The notes: generated by a model from the letters alone, not told the origin. A DNA stretch of 64,000 nt from Arenicola marina (GCA_964019135.1 OZ025256.1:22947911-23011910); one strand, 5' to 3'; shown: positions 21,166 to 35,334, counted from the stretch's first letter. Program-made: numbers and translations.

Positions 21166-24100
21166 GTAAGGAGGGGGAGGGGAGGGGAGGGTGAGAAGGG
21201 GAGGGAGGGAAGCGAAGGGAGGGAAGGGGAGAAAGCAAAGGGAGGAAAGCGAAGGAAGGGGAGGGGAGGGAGGAAATGGGAGGGACGCGAGCTAGGTGGA
21301 CGCCAAGGACGGAATACAGCGGACAGGGGGAAAGTGAGGGAGGGGAGGGAGGTGGACGGTAAGGATGGAGGCAAGGGAGGGAGGTGGACGGTAAGGATGG
21401 AGGGAGGGGAGGGAGGTGGACGGTAAGGATGGAGGCAAGGGAGGGAGGTGGACGGTAAGGATGGAGGGAGGGGAGGGAGGTGGACAGTAAGGATGGAGGG
21501 AGGGGAGGGAGGTGGACGGTAAGGATGGAGGCAAGAGAGGGAGGTGGACGGTGAGGATGGAGGCAAGGGAGGGAGGTGGACAGTAAGGATGGAGGGAGGG
21601 GAGGGAGGTGGACGGTAAGGATGGAGGGAGGGGAGGGAGGTGGACGGTAAGGATGGAGGGAAGGGAGGGAGATGGATGGTAAGGATGGAGGGAAGGGAGG
21701 GAGGTGGACGGTAAGGATGGAGGGAGGGGAGGGAGGTGGACGGTAAGGATGGAGGGAGAGGAGGGAGGTGGACGGTAAGGATGGAGGCAAGGGAGGGAGG
21801 TGGACGGTAAGGATGGAGGCAAGGGAGTGAGGTGGACGGTAAGGATGGAGGGAGGGGAGGGAGGTGGACAGTAAGGATGGAGGGAGGGGAGGGAGATGGA
21901 CGGTAAGGATGGAGGGAGGGGAGGGAGGTGGACGGTAAGGATGGAGGGAGGGGAGGGAGGTGGACGGTAAGGATGGAGGCAAGGGAGGGAGGTGGACGGT
22001 AAGGATGGAGGCAAGGGTGGGAGGTGGACGGTAAGGATGGAGGGAGGGGAGGGAGGTGGACGGTACGGATGGAGGCAAGGGAGGGAGATGGACGGTAAGG
22101 ATGGAGGGAGGGGAGGGAGGTGGACGGTAAGGATGGAGGCAAGGGAGGGAGGTGGACGGTAAGGATGGAGGGAGGGGAGGGAGGTGGACAGTAAGGATGG
22201 AGGGAGGGGAGGGAGGTGGACGGTAAGGATGGAGGCAAGTGAGGGAGGTGGACGGTGAGGATGGAGGCAAGGGAGGGAGGTGGACAGTAAGGATGGAGGG
22301 AGGGGAGGGAGGTGGACGGTAAGGATGGAGGGAGGGGAGGGAGGTGGACGGTAAGGATGGAGGGAAGGGAGGGAGATGGATGGTAAGGATGGAGGGAAGG
22401 GAGGGAGGTGGACGGTAAGGATGGAGGGAGGGGAGGGAGGTGGACGGTAAGGATGGAGGGAGAGGAGGGAGGTGGACGGTAAGGATGGAGGCAAGGGAGG
22501 GAGGTGGACGATAAAGATGGAGGCAAGGGAGTGAGGTGGACGGTAAGGATGGAGGGAGAGGAGGGAGGTGGACGGTAAGGATGGAGGCAAGGGAGGGAGG
22601 TGGACGGTAAGGATGGAGGGAGGGGAAGGAGGTGGACAGTAAGGATGGAGGCAAGGGAGGGAGGTGAACGGTGATGATTGAGGGAGGGGAGGGAGGTGGA
22701 CGGTAAGGATGGAGGGAAGGGAGGGAGGTGGACAGTAAGGATGGAGGGAGGGGAGGGAGGTAGACGGTAAGGATGGAGGCAAGGGAGGGATGTGAACGGT
22801 AAGGATGGAGGCAAGGGAGGGAGGTGGACGGTAAGGATGGAGGGAGGGGAGGGAGGTGGACAGTAAGGATGGAGGGAGGGGGGGGGGAGGTGGACGGTAA
22901 GGATGGAGGCAAGGGAGGGAGGTGGACGGTAAGGATGGAGGGAGGGGAGGGAGGTGGACGGTAAGGATGGAGGCAAGGGAGGGAGGTGGACGGTAAGGAT
23001 GGAGGGAGGGGAGGGAGGTGGACAGTAAGGATGGAGGGAGGGGAGGGAGGTGGACGGTAAGGATGGAGGCAAGGGAGGGAGGTGGACGGTAAGGATGGAG
23101 GCAAGGGAGGGAGGTGGACAGTAAGGATGGAGGGAGGGGAGGGAGGTGGACGGTAAGGATGGAGGGAGGGGAGGGAGGTGGACGGTAAGGATGAAGGGAA
23201 GGGAGGGAGGTGGACGGTAAGGATGGAGGGAGGGGAGGGAGGTGGACGGTAAGGTCGGAGGCAAGGGAGGGAGGTGGACGGTAAGGATGGAGGGAGGGGA
23301 GGGAGGTGGACGGTAAGGATGAAGGGAGGGGAGGGAGGTGGACGGTAAGGATGGAGGGAGGGGAGGGAGATGGACGGTAAGGATGGAGGGAGGGGAGGGT
23401 GGTGGACGGTAAGGATGGAGGCAAGGGAGGGAGGTGGACGGTAAGGATGGAGGCAAGGGAGGGAGGTGGACGGTAAGGATGGAGGGAAGGGAGGGAGGTG
23501 GACGGTAAGGATGGAGGGAGGGGAGGGAGGTGGACGGTAAGGATGGAGGGAGGGGAGGGAGGTGGACGGTAAGGATGGAGGCAAGGGAGGGAGGTGGACA
23601 GTAAGGATGAAGGGAGGAGAGGGAGGTGGACGGTAAGGATGGAGGGAAGGGAGGGAGGTGGACGGTAAGGATGGAGGGAAGGGAGGGAGGTGGACGGTAA
23701 GGATGGAGGGAGGGGAGGGAGGTGGACGGTAAGGATGGAGGGAGGGGAGGGAGGTGGACGGTAAGGATGGAGGGAAGGGAGGGAGGTGGACGGTAAGGAT
23801 GGAGGGAGGGGAGGGAGGTGGACGGTAAGGATGGAGGGAGGGGAGGGAGGTGGACGGTAAGGATGGAGGGAGGGGAGGGAGGTGGACGGTAAGGATGAAG
23901 GGAGGGGAGGGAGGTGGACGGTAAGGATAGAGGGAAGGGAGGGAGGTGGACGGTAAGGATGGAGGGAAGGGAGGGAGGTGGACGGTAAGGATGGAGGGAA
24001 GGGAGGGAGGTGGACGGTAAGGATGAAGGGAGGGGAGGGAGGTGGACGGTAAGGATGGAGGCAAGGGGGGGAGGTATACGGTAAGGATGGAGGGAAGGGA

Positions 24101-27100
24101 GGGAGGTGGACGGTAAGGATGGAGGGAGGGGAGGGAGGTGTACGGTAAGGATGGAGGCAAGGGAGGGAGGTGGACAGTAAGGATGGAGGGAGGGGAGGGA
24201 GGTGGACGGTAAGGATGGAGGGAGGGGAGGGAGGTGGACGGTAAGGATGGAGGGAGGGGAGGGAGGTGGACGGTAAGGATGGAGGCAAGGGAGGGAGGTG
24301 GACGGTAAGGATGAAGGGAGGGGAGGGAGGTGGACGGTAAGGATGGAGGGAAGGGAGGGAGGTGGACGGTAAGGATGGAGGCAAGGGAGGGAGGTGGACG
24401 GTTAGGGTGAAGGGAGGGGAGGGAGTTGGACGGTAAGGATGGAGGCAAGGGAGGTAGGTGGACGGTAAAGATGGAGGGAGGGGAGGGAGGTGGACGGTAA
24501 GGATGGAGGGAGGGGAGGGAGGTGGACGGTAAGGATGAAGGGAGGGGAGGGAGGTGGACGGTAAGGATGGAGGCAAGGGAGGGAGGTGGACAGTAGGGAT
24601 GGAGGGAGGGGAGGGAGGTGGACGGTAAGGATGGAGGAAGGGGAAGGAGGTGGACGGTAAGGATGAAAGGAGGGGAGGGAGGTGGACGGTAAGGATGGAG
24701 GGAGGGGAAGGAGGTGGACGGTAAGGATGAAGGGAGGGGAGGGAGGTGGACGGTAAGGATGGAGGGAGGGGAGGGATGTGGACGGTAAGGATGGAGGGAG
24801 GGGAGGGAGGTGGACGGTAAGGATGGAGGGAGGGGAGGGAGGTGGACGGTAAGGATGGAGGGAGGGGAGGGAGGTGGACGGTAAGGATGGAGGGAGGGGA
24901 GGGAGGTGGACGGTAAGGATGAAGGGAGGGGAGGGAGGTGGACGGTAAGGTTGGAGGGAAGGGAGGGAGGTGGACGGTAAGGATGGAGGGAAGGGAGGGA
25001 GGTGGACGGTAAGGATGGATGGAAGCGAGGGAGGAGGACGGTAAGGATGGAGGGAAGGGAGGGAGGTGGACGGTAAGGATGGAGGGAAGGGAGGGAGGTG
25101 GACGGTAAGGATGAAGGGAGGGGAGGGAGGTGGACGGTAAGGATGGAGGGAGGGGAGGGAGGTGGACGGTAAGGATGGAGGGAGGGGAGGGAGGTGGACG
25201 GTAAGGATGGAGGCAAGGGAGGGAGGTGGACGGTAAGGATGGAGGGAGGGGAGGGAGGTGGACGGTAAGGATGGAGGCAAGGGAGGGAGGTGGACGGTAA
25301 GGATGGAGGGAGGGGAGGGAGGTGGACGGTAAGGATGGAGGGAAGGGAGGGAGGTGGACGGTAAGGATGGAGGGAGGGGAGGGAGGTGGACGGTAAGGAT
25401 GGAGGGAGGGGAGGGAGGTGGACGGTAAGGATGGAGGCAAGGGAGGGAGGTGGACGGTAAGGATGGAGGGAGGGGAGGGAGGTGGACGGTAAGGATGGAG
25501 GGAGGGGAGGGAGGTGGACGATAAGGATGGAGGGAGGGGAGGGAGGTGGACGGTAAGGATGGAAGGAGGGGAGGGAGGTGGACGGTAAGGATGAAGGGAG
25601 GGGAGGGAGGTGGACGGTAAGGATGGAGGGAGGGGAGGGAGGTGGACGGTAAGGATGGAGGGAGGGGAGGGAGGTGGACGGTAAGGATGGAGGGAGGGGA
25701 GGGAGGTGGACGGTAAGGATGGAGGGAGGGGAGGGAGGTGGACGGTAAAGATGGAGGGAAGGGAGGGAGGTGGACGGTAAGGATGGAGGGAGGGGAGGGA
25801 GGTGGACGGTAAGGATGGAGGGAGGGGAGGGAGGTGGACGGTAAGGATGGAGGCAAGGGAGGGAGGTGGACGGTAAGGATGGAGGGAGGGGAGGGAGGTG
25901 GACGGTAAGGATGGAGGGAGGGGAGGGAGGTGGACGGTAAGGATGGAGGGAGGGGAGGGAGGTGGACGGTAAGGATGGAGGGAGGGGAGGGAGGTGGACG
26001 GTAAGGATGAAGGGAGGGGAGGGAGGTGGACGGTAAGGATGGAGGGAGGGGAGGGAGGTGGACGGTAAGGATGGAGGGAGGGGAGGGAGGTGGACGGTCA
26101 GGATGGAGGGAGGGGACTGAGGTGGACGGTAAGGATGGAGGGAGGGGAGGGAGGTGGACGGTAAGGATAGAGGGAGGGGAGGGAGGTGGACGGTAAGGAT
26201 GGAGGGAGGGGAGGGAGGTGGACGGTAAGGATAGAGGGAGGGGAGGGAGGTGGACGGTAAGGATGGAGGCAAGGGAGGGAGGTGGACGGTAAGGATGGAG
26301 GGAGGGGAGGGAGGTGGACGGTAAGGATGGAGGGAGGGGAGGGATGTGGACGGTAAGGATGAAGGGAGGGGAGGGGGGGGGACGGTAAGGATGGAAGGAA
26401 GGGAGGGAGGTGGACGGTAAGGATGGAGGGAAGGGAGGGAGGTGGACGGTAAGGATGGTGGGAAGGGAGGGAGGTGGACGGTCAGGATGAAGGGAGGGGA
26501 GGGAGGTGGACGGTAAGGATGGAGGGAGGGGAGGGAGGTGGACGGTAAGGATGGAGGCAAGGGAGGGAGGTGGACGGTAAGGATGGAGGGAGGGGAGGGA
26601 GGTGGACGGTAAGGATGGAGGCAAGGGAGGGAGGTGGACGGTAAGGATGGAGGGAGGGGAAGGAGGTGGACGGTAAGGATGGAGGGAGGGGAGGGAGGTG
26701 GACGGTAAGGATGGAGGGAGGGGAGGGAGGTGGACGGTTAGGATGGAGGCAAGGGAGGGAGGTGGACGGTAAGGATGGAGGGAGGGGAGGGAGGTGGACG
26801 GTAAGGATGGAGGCAAGGGAGGGAGGTGGACGGTGAGGATGGAGGGAGGGGAGGGAGGTGGACGGTAAGGATGGAGGCAAGGGAGGGAGGTGGACGGTAA
26901 GGATGGAGGGAAGGGAAGGAGGTGGACGGTAAGGATGGAGGCAAGGGAAGGAGGTGGACGGTAAGGATGGAGGGAGGGGAGGGAGGTGGACGGTAAGGAT
27001 GGAGGGAAGGGAGGGAGGTGGACGGTAAGGATGCAGGGAGGGGAGGGAGGTGGACGGTAAGGATGGAGGGAGGGGAGGGTGGTGGACGGTAAGGATGGAG

Positions 27101-30100
27101 GCATGGGAGGGAGGTAGACGGTAAGGATGGAGGGAGGGGAGGGAGGTGGACAGTAAGGATGGAGGCAAGGGAGGGAGGTGGACGGTAAGGATGGAGGGAG
27201 GGGAGGGAGGTGGACGGTAAGGATGGAGGGAGGGGAGGGAGGTGGACGGTAAGGATGGAGGCAAGGGAGGGAGGTAGACGGTAAGGATGGAGGGAGGGGA
27301 GGGAGGTGGACAGTAAGGATGGAGGCAAGGGAGGGAGGTGGACGGTAAGGATGGAGGGAGGGGAGGGAGGTGGACGGTAAGGATGGAGGGAGGGGAGGGA
27401 GGTGGACGGTAAGGATGGAGGCAAGGGAGGGAGGTGGACGGTAAGGATGGAGGGAGGGGAGGGAGGTGGACGGTAAGGATGGAGGGAGGGGAGGGAGGTG
27501 GACGGTAAGGATGGAGGCAAGGGAAGGAGGTTGACGGTAAGGATGGAGGGAGGGGAGGGAGGTGGACAGTAAGGATGGAGCCAAGGGAGGGAGGTGGACG
27601 GTAAGGATGGAGGGAGGGGAGGGAGGTGGACGGTAAGGATGGAGGGAGGGGAGGGAGGTGGACGGTAAGGATGGAGGCAAGGGAGGGAGGTAGACGGTAA
27701 GGATGGAGGGAGGGGAGGGAGGTGGACAGTAAGGATGGAGGCAAGGGAGGGAGGTGGACGGTAAGGATGGAGGGAGGGGAGGGAGGTGGACGGTAAGGAT
27801 GGAGGGAGGGGAGGGAGGTGGACGGTAATGATGGAGGCAAGGGAGGGAGGTGGACGGTAAGGATGGAGGGAGGGGAGGGAGGTGGACGGTAAGGATGGAG
27901 GCAAGGGAAGGAGGTGGACGGTAAGGATGGAGGGAGGGGAGGGAGGTGGACGGTAAGGATGGAGGCAAGGGAGGGAGGTGGACGGTAAGGATGGAGGGAA
28001 GGGAGGGAGGTGGACGGTAAGGATGGAGGGAGGGGAGGGAGGTGGACAGTAAGGATGGAGGCAAGGGAGGGAGATGGACGGTAAGGATGGAGGGAAGGGA
28101 GGGAGATGGACAGTAAGGATGGAGGGAGGGGAGGGAGGTGGACAGTAAGGATGGAGGCAAGGGAGGGAGATGGACGATAAGGATGGAGGGAGGGGAGGGA
28201 GGTGGACGGTAAGGATGGAGGGAAGGGAGGGAGATGGACGGTAAGGATGGAGGGAGGGGAGGGAGGTGGACGGTAAGGATGGAGGGAAGGGAGGGAGGTG
28301 GACGGTAAGGATGGAGGCAAGGGAGGGAGGTGGACGGTAAGGATGGAGGGAAGGGAGGGAGATGGACGGTAAGGATGGAGGGAGGGGAGGGAGGTGGACA
28401 GTAAGGATGGAGGGAGGGGAAGGAGGTGGACGGTAAGGACGGAGGCAAGGGAGGGAGGTGGACGGTAAGGATGAAGGGAGGGGAGGGAGGTGGACGGTAA
28501 GGATGGAGGGAAGGGAGGGAGGTGGACGGTAAGGATGGAGGGAAGGGAGGGAGGTGGACGGTAAGGATGGAGGGAAGGGAGGGAGGTGGACGGTAAGGAT
28601 GGAGGGAGGGGAGGGAGGTGGACGGTAAGGATGGAGGGAGGGGAGGGAGGTGGACGGTAAGGATGGAGGGAGGGGAGGGAGGTGGACGGTAATGATGGAG
28701 GGAGGGGAGGGAGGTGGACAGTAAGGATGGAGGGAGGGGAAGGAGGTGGACGGTAAGGATGGAGGCAAGGGAGGGAGGTGGACGGTCAGGATGGAGGGAG
28801 GGGAGGGAGGTGGACGGTAAGGATGGAGGGAATGGAGGGAGATGGACGGTAAGAATGGAGGGAGGGGAGGGCGGTGGACGGTAAGGATGGAGGGAAGGGA
28901 GGGAGGTGGACGGTAAGGATGGAGGGAAGGGAGGGAGGTGGACGGTAAGGATGGAGGGAAGGGAGGGAGATGGACGTTAGGGATGGAGGGAGGGGAGGGA
29001 GGTGGACAGTAAGGATGGAGGGAGGGGAAGGAGGTGGACGGTAAGGATGGAGGCAAGGGAGGGAGGTGGACGGTAAGGATGAAGGGAGGGGAGGGAGGTG
29101 GACGGTAAGGATGGAGGGAAGGGAGGGAGGTGGACGGTAAGGATGGAGGGAGGGGAGGGAGGTGGACGGTAAGGATGGAGGGAAGGGAGGGAGGTGGACG
29201 GTAAGGATGGAGGGAGGGGAGGGAGGTGGACGGGAAGGATGGAGGGAGGGGAGGGAGGTGGACGGTAAGGATGGAGGGAGGGGAGGGAAGTGGACGGTAA
29301 GGATGGAGGGAGGGGAGGGAAGTGGACAGTAAGGATGGAGGGAGGGGAAGGAGGTGGACGGTAAGGATGGAGGCAAGAGAGGGAGGTGGACGGTAAGGAT
29401 GGAGGGAGGGGAGGGAGGTGGACGGTAAGGATGGAGGGAGGGGAGGGAGGTGGACAGTAAGGATGGAGGGAGGGGAAGGAGGTGGACGGTAAGGATGGAG
29501 GCAAGGGAGGGAGGTGGACGGTAAGGATGAAGGGAGGGGAGGGAGGTGGACGGTAAGGATGAAGGGAAGGGAGGGAGGTGGACGGTAAGGATGGAGGGAG
29601 GGGAGGGAGGTGGACGGTAAGGATGGAGGGAGGGGAGGGAGGTGGACGGTAAGGATGGAGGGAAGGGAGGGAGGTGGACGGTAAGAATGGAGGGAGGGGA
29701 GGGAGGTGGACGGTAAGGATGGAGGCAAGGGAGGGAGGTGGACGGTAGGGATGAAGGGAGGGGAGGGAGGTGGACGGTAAGGATGGAGGGAGGGGAGGGA
29801 GGTGGACGGTAAGGATGGAGGCAAGGGAGGGAGGTGGACGATAAGGATGGAGGGAGGGGAGGGAGGTGGACGGTAAGGATGGAGGCAAGGGAGGGAGGTG
29901 GACGGTAAGGATGGAGGGAGGGGAGGGAGGTGGACGGTAAGGATGGAGGGCAGGTAGGGAGGTGGACAGTAAGGATGGAGGGAGGGGAAGGAGGTGGACG
30001 GTAAGGATGGAGGCAAGGGAGGGAGGTGGACGGTAAGGATGGAGGGAGGGGAAGGAGGTGGACGGTAAGGATGGAGGGAGGGGAGGGAGGTGGACGGTAA

Positions 30101-33100
30101 GGATGGAGGCAAGGGAGGGAGGTGGACGGTAAGGATGGAGGGAGGGGAGGGAGGTGGACGGTAAGGCTGGAGGGAGGGGAGGGAGGTGGACAGTAAGGAT
30201 GGAGGGAGGGGAGGGAGGTGGACGGTAAGGATGGAGGGAGGGGAGGGAGGTGGACGCTAAGGATGGAGGCAAGGGAGGGAGGTGGACGGTAAGGATGGAG
30301 GGAGGGGAGGGAGGTGGACAGTAAGGATGGAGGGAGGGGAGGGAGGCGGACGGTAAGGATGGAGGCAAGGGAGGGAGGTGGACGGTAAGGATGGAGGGAG
30401 GGGAGGGAGGTGGACAGTAAGGATGGAGGGAGGGGAGGGAGGGGGACGGTAAGGATGGAGGCAAGGGAGGGAGGTGGACGGTAAGGATGGAGGGAGGGGA
30501 GGGAGGTGGACGGTAAGGATGGAGGGAGGGGAGGGAGGTGGACGGTAAGGATGAAGGGAGGGGAGGGAGGTGGACGGTAAGGATGGAGGGAGGGGAGGGA
30601 GGTGGACGGTAAGGATGGAGGCAAGGGAGGGAGGTGGACGGTAAGGATGGAGGGAGGGGAAGGAGGTGGACGGTAAGGATGGAGGGAAGGGAGGGAGATG
30701 GACGGTAAGGATGGAGGGAGGGGAGGGAGGTGGACAGTAAGGATGGAGGGGAGGGAAGGAGATGGACGGTAAGGATGGAGGGAGGGGAGGGAGGTGGACG
30801 GTAAGGATGGAGGGAGGGGAGAGAGGTGGACGGTAAGGATGGAGGCAAGGGAGGGGGGTGGACGGTAAGGATGGAGGGAGGGGAGGGAGGTGGACGGTAA
30901 GGATGGAGGGAGGGGAGGGAGGTGGACGGTATGGATGGAGGGAGGGGAGGGAGGTGGACGGTAAGGATGGAGGGAGGGGAGGGAGGTGGACGGTAAGGAT
31001 GGAGGCAGGGGAGGGAGGTGGACGGTAAGGATGGAAGGAGGGGAGGGAGGTGGACGGTACGGATGGAGGGAGGGGAGGGAGGTGGACGGTAAGGATGGAG
31101 GGAGGGGAGGGAGGTGGACGGTAAGGATGGAGGGAGGGGAGGGAGGTGGACGGTAAGGATGGAGGGAGGGGAGGGAGGTGGACGGTAAGGATGGAGGGAA
31201 GGGAGGGAGGTGGACGGTAAGGATGGAGGCAAGGGAGGGAGGTGGACGGTAAGGATGGAGGGAGGGGAGGGAGGTGGACGGTAAGGATGGAGGGAGGGGA
31301 GGGAGGTGGACGGTAAGGATGGAGGGAGGGGAGGGAGGTGGACGGTAAGGATGGAGGGAGGGGAGGGAGGTGGACGGTAAGGATGGAGGCAAGGGAGGGA
31401 GATGGACGGTAAGGATGGAGGGAGGGGAGGGAGGTGGACGGTAATGATGGAGGGAGGGGAGGGAGGTGGACGGTAAGGATGGAGGGAGGGGAGGGAGGTG
31501 GACGGTAAGGATGGAGGGAGGGGAGGGAGGTGGACGGTAAGGATGGAGGGAAGGGAGGGAGGTGGACGGTAAGGATGGAGGGAGGGGAGGGAGGTGGACG
31601 GTAAGGATGGAGGGAGGGGAGGGAGGTGGACGGTAAGGATGGAGGCAAGGGAGGGAGGTGGACGGTAAGGATGGAGGGAGGGGAGGGAGGTGGACGGTAA
31701 AGATGGAGGGAGGGGTGGGAGGTGGACGGTAAGGATGGAGGGAAGGGAGGGAGGTGGACGGTAAGGATGGAGGGAGGGGAGGGAGGTGGACGGTAAGGAT
31801 GAAGGGAGGGGAGGGAGGTGGACGGTAAGGATGGAGGCAAGGGAGGGAGGTGGACGGTAAGGATGGAGGCAAGGGAGGGAGGTGGACGGTAAGGATGGAG
31901 GGAGGGGAGGGAGGTGGACGGTAAGGATGGAGGGAAGGGAGGGAGGTGGACAGTAAGGATTGAGGGAAGGGAGGGAGGTGGACAGTAAGGATGGAGGGAA
32001 GGGAGGGAGGTGGACGGTAAGGATGGAGGAAGGGGAGGGAGGTGGACGGTAAGGATGGAGGGAAGGGAGGGAGGTGGACGGTAAGGATGGAGGGAGGGGA
32101 GGGAGGTGGACGGTAAGGATGGAGGGAGGGGAGGGAGGTGGACGGTAAGGATGGAGGCAAGGGAGGGAGGTGGACGGTAGGGATGGAGGCAAGGGAGGGA
32201 GGTGGACGGTAAGGATGGAGGGAGGGGAGGGAGGTGGACGGTAAGGATGGAGGCAAGGGAGGGAGGTGGACGGTAAGGATGGCGGGAGGGGAGGGAGGTG
32301 GACGGTAAGGATGGAGGGAGGGGAGGGAGGTGGACGGTAAGGATGGAGGGAAGGGGAGGGAGATGGACGGTAAGGATGGAGGCAAGGGAGGGAGGTGGAC
32401 GGTAAGGATGGAGGCAAGGGAGGGAGCTGGACGGTAAGGATGGAGGGAAGGGAAGGAGGTGGACGGTAAGGATGGAATGAGGGGAGGGAGGTGGACGGTA
32501 AGGATGGAGGCAAGGGAGGGAGGTGGACGGTAAGGATGAAGGGAGGGGAGGGAGGTGGACGGTAAGGATGGAGGGAGGGGAGGGAGGTGGACGGTAAGGA
32601 TTTAGGCAAGGGAGCGAGGTGGACGGTAAGGATTGAGGGAGGGGAGGAAGGTGGACGGTAAGGATGGAGGGAGGGAAGGGAGGTGGACGGTAAGGATGGA
32701 GGCAAGGGAGGGAGGTGGACGGTAAGGATGGAGGCAAGGGAGGGAGGTAGACGGTAAGGATGGAGGGAGGGGAGGGAGGTGGACGGTAAGGATGGAGGGA
32801 GGGGAGGGAGATGGACGGTAAGGATGGAGGGAGGGGAGGGTGGTGGACGGTAAGGATGGAGGCAAGGGAGGGAGGTGGACGGTAAGGATGAAAGGAGGGG
32901 AGGGAGATGGACGGTAGGGATGGAGGGAGGGGAGGGAGGTGGACGGTAAGGATGGAGGGAAGGGAGGGAGGTGGACGGTAAGGATGGATGCAAGGGAGGG
33001 AGGTGGACAGTAAGGATGGAGGGAGGGGAGGGAGGTGGACGGTAAGGATGGAGGGAGGGGAGGGAAGTGGACGGTAAGGATGGAGGGAGGGGAGGGAGGT

Positions 33101-34215
33101 GGACGGTAAGGATGGAGGGAGGGGAGGGAGATGGACGGTAAGGATGGAGGGAGGGGAGGGAGGTGGACGGTAATGATGGAGGCAAGGGAGGGAGGTGGAC
33201 GGTAAGGATGAAAGGAGGGGAGGGAGATGGACGGTAGGGATGGAGGGAGGGGAGGGAGGTGGACTGTAAGGATGGAGGGAAGGGAGGGAGGTGGACGGTA
33301 AGGATGGAGGCAAGGGAGGGAGGTGGACGGTAAGGATGAAAGGAGGGGAGGGAGGTGGACGGTAAGGATGGAGGCAAGGGAGGGAGGTGGACGGTAAGGA
33401 TGGAGGGAAGGGAGGGAGGTGGCCGGTAAGGATGGAGGGAAGGGGAGGGAGATGGACGGTAAGGATGGAGGCAAGGGAGGGAGGTGGACGGTAAGGATGG
33501 AGGGAGGGGAGGGAGGTGGACGGTAAGGATGGAGGGAGGGGAGGGAGGTGGACGGTAAGGATGGAGGGAGGGGAGGGAGGTGGACGGTAAGGATGGAGGG
33601 AGGGGAGGGAGATGGACGGTAAGGATGGAGGGAGGGGAGGGAGATGGACGGTAATGATGAAGGCAAGGGAGGGAGGTGGACGGTAAGGATGAAAGGAGGG
33701 GAGGGAGATGGACGGTAGGGATGGAGGGAGGGGAGGGAGGTGGACGGTAAGGATGGAGGGAAGGAAGAGAGGTGGACGGTAAGGATGAAAGGAGGGGAGG
33801 GAGGTGGACGGTAAGGATGAAGGGAAGGGAGGGAGGTGGACGGTAAGGATGGAGGGAAGGGAGGGAGGTGGACGGTAAGGATGGAGGCAAGGGAGGGAGG
33901 TGGACGGTAAGGATGAAAGGAGGGGAGGGAGGTGGACGGTAAGGATGGAGGCAAGGGAGGAAGGTGGACGGTAAGGATGGAGGGAAGGGAGGGAGGTGGA
34001 CGGTAAGGATGGAGGGAAGGGAGGAAGGTGGACGGTAAGGATGGAGGCAAGGGAGGGAGGTGGACGGTAAGGATGGAGGGAGGGGAGTGAAGTGGACGGT
34101 AAGGATGGAGGGAAGGGGATGGAGGAAAGGGGAGGGAGGGAAGGGGAGGGAGGGGTGGGAGGTGGACGTTAGGGAGGGAGAGGAGGAAGGTGGCGGTTAG
34201 GATGGAGGGCAGGGG
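21166..34215. repeat. Giant 32-bp purine-rich satellite, about 13 kb and ~400 units
   Basis: The unit is AAGGATGGAGGGAGGGGAGG plus GAGGTGGACGGT. The regular part runs from about 21335 to 34110, with degenerate GGGA-rich margins on both sides. Three main unit types differ at one block: GGGAGGGG, GGGAAGGG and GGCAAGGG. Rarer markers (GATGGATGG, GTAGACGG, GACAGTAAGG) show block duplications, for example GATGGATGG at 21671 and 22375, exactly 22 units (704 bp) apart. The plus strand is almost pure purine with G runs. The minus strand has no stops in most units, so Pro/Ser/Leu-rich frames of up to 1835 codons appear in all three frames. The period is not a multiple of three and all frames are equally open, so these are not genes. 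Confidence 0.98.
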
Positions 34216-35300
34216 GAGTTGGAGGAGGCGCGGTGAGAGTGTTTCGGATACTAACAAGGGAGAGGGGGGAGGGGGGCTGGGGGGCTGCCAAGTGATATAA
34301 CTGTGTACGTTTTGTAACAGACTCGATGCCCGACTATTGTCATTTGAAACGAAGTCATACCTACTAAGATGACCTACCGTAGAAATAATTCCCCAAAATT
34401 AGCTCCAGGGAGTATTTGTGTTTCTTGAGGTGTTTCTTATTTAGGCTTATTTAGGCAATTCCGAAAAAATCGGGATAGCATATCCAAACGTAAGATTAAC
34501 ATTCACATCTGACAGTACTGTAACATTCGCTTGCTGATGAAACGATCAATCTGGCATATTTCCTTGATAGTTTGACGGTACCAATCAAGCAGTCACACCG
34601 TCTGACAAACCCTCTAACGGTTATGGCAAGCCAACCATTCACTTTGTCAGTCAATCCGTCATGCCAATCATGACAAACCAAACATTCACATGGTATGTCA
34701 AGCTGCCTAATGACAACCCAAACATTCACATCGTCTGCCAAGACCACCAATCTGTCAGTACACCACATATAATGCCGATATATGTACACACAATTGATAC
34801 CATAGTCGACAATGCTGAAAACTCTTTCTGCGCGGCTCAAACTGTAAAAACATACTTGAGCCACAGTCTCCGACTATGCCAACTGTTGGCTTAGTTGGCA
34901 AGCCACAACCTTAATTGTGGCTTATGCACCGCACAATATCGACTGCGGAGAGCATGCGGATTGATGGTTATACGTTGCTTTAGCACAATGCGAAAGGAAA
35001 TTTGATATATGGTAAGTAATTTTTGTTATACTCACCGCCGTGGTAATACACCCACGGAGCTGTCACGTGATCAGCAACCGCCGTAGCATGTCAGTTATCT
35101 ATATGCTTGCAACACATATATTTACCAGCGACAGTTACGCGGCACCCATAGTTCCTTGATGATTGTTGTTGGCAGGTGTCCCTCAAGCCACCGAAACTTC
35201 CCATGCTGCGAATTCACCTTGAACTTACCTTGACCTTACGCTGATTGAACCCACCTTGAACTTCCCTTGAGCGACCACCTCAGTCTGACGTCTCCCTGAA
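34216..35300. other. Unique sequence after the satellite
   Basis: At about 34660-34760 the phrase AACCAAACATTCACAT..GT recurs in diverged form three times. The minus-strand open frame 34496-34864 crosses these and has no recognised domain. Confidence 0.4.
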
Positions 35301-35310
35301 GTCCCGCGAG

Positions 35311-35334
35311 ATGGATGCCAACGATGATCCCAGG
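35311..35334 (+). other. Candidate first coding exon end (weak)
   Basis: A start codon in good context (GCGAGATGG) opens eight codons (MDANDDPR) that end at a perfect donor, CCAGG|GTAAGT, at 35334/35335. No matching downstream exon was identified before the repeat arrays, so this rests on the start and donor sites only. Confidence 0.2.

Noticed and set aside
21053-33890. Minus-strand open frames of up to 1835 codons encoding Pro/Ser/Leu-rich proteins
   Set aside because: They are readings of a stop-free 32-bp satellite, open equally in all three minus frames, with no start context, domain or frame-specific constraint.
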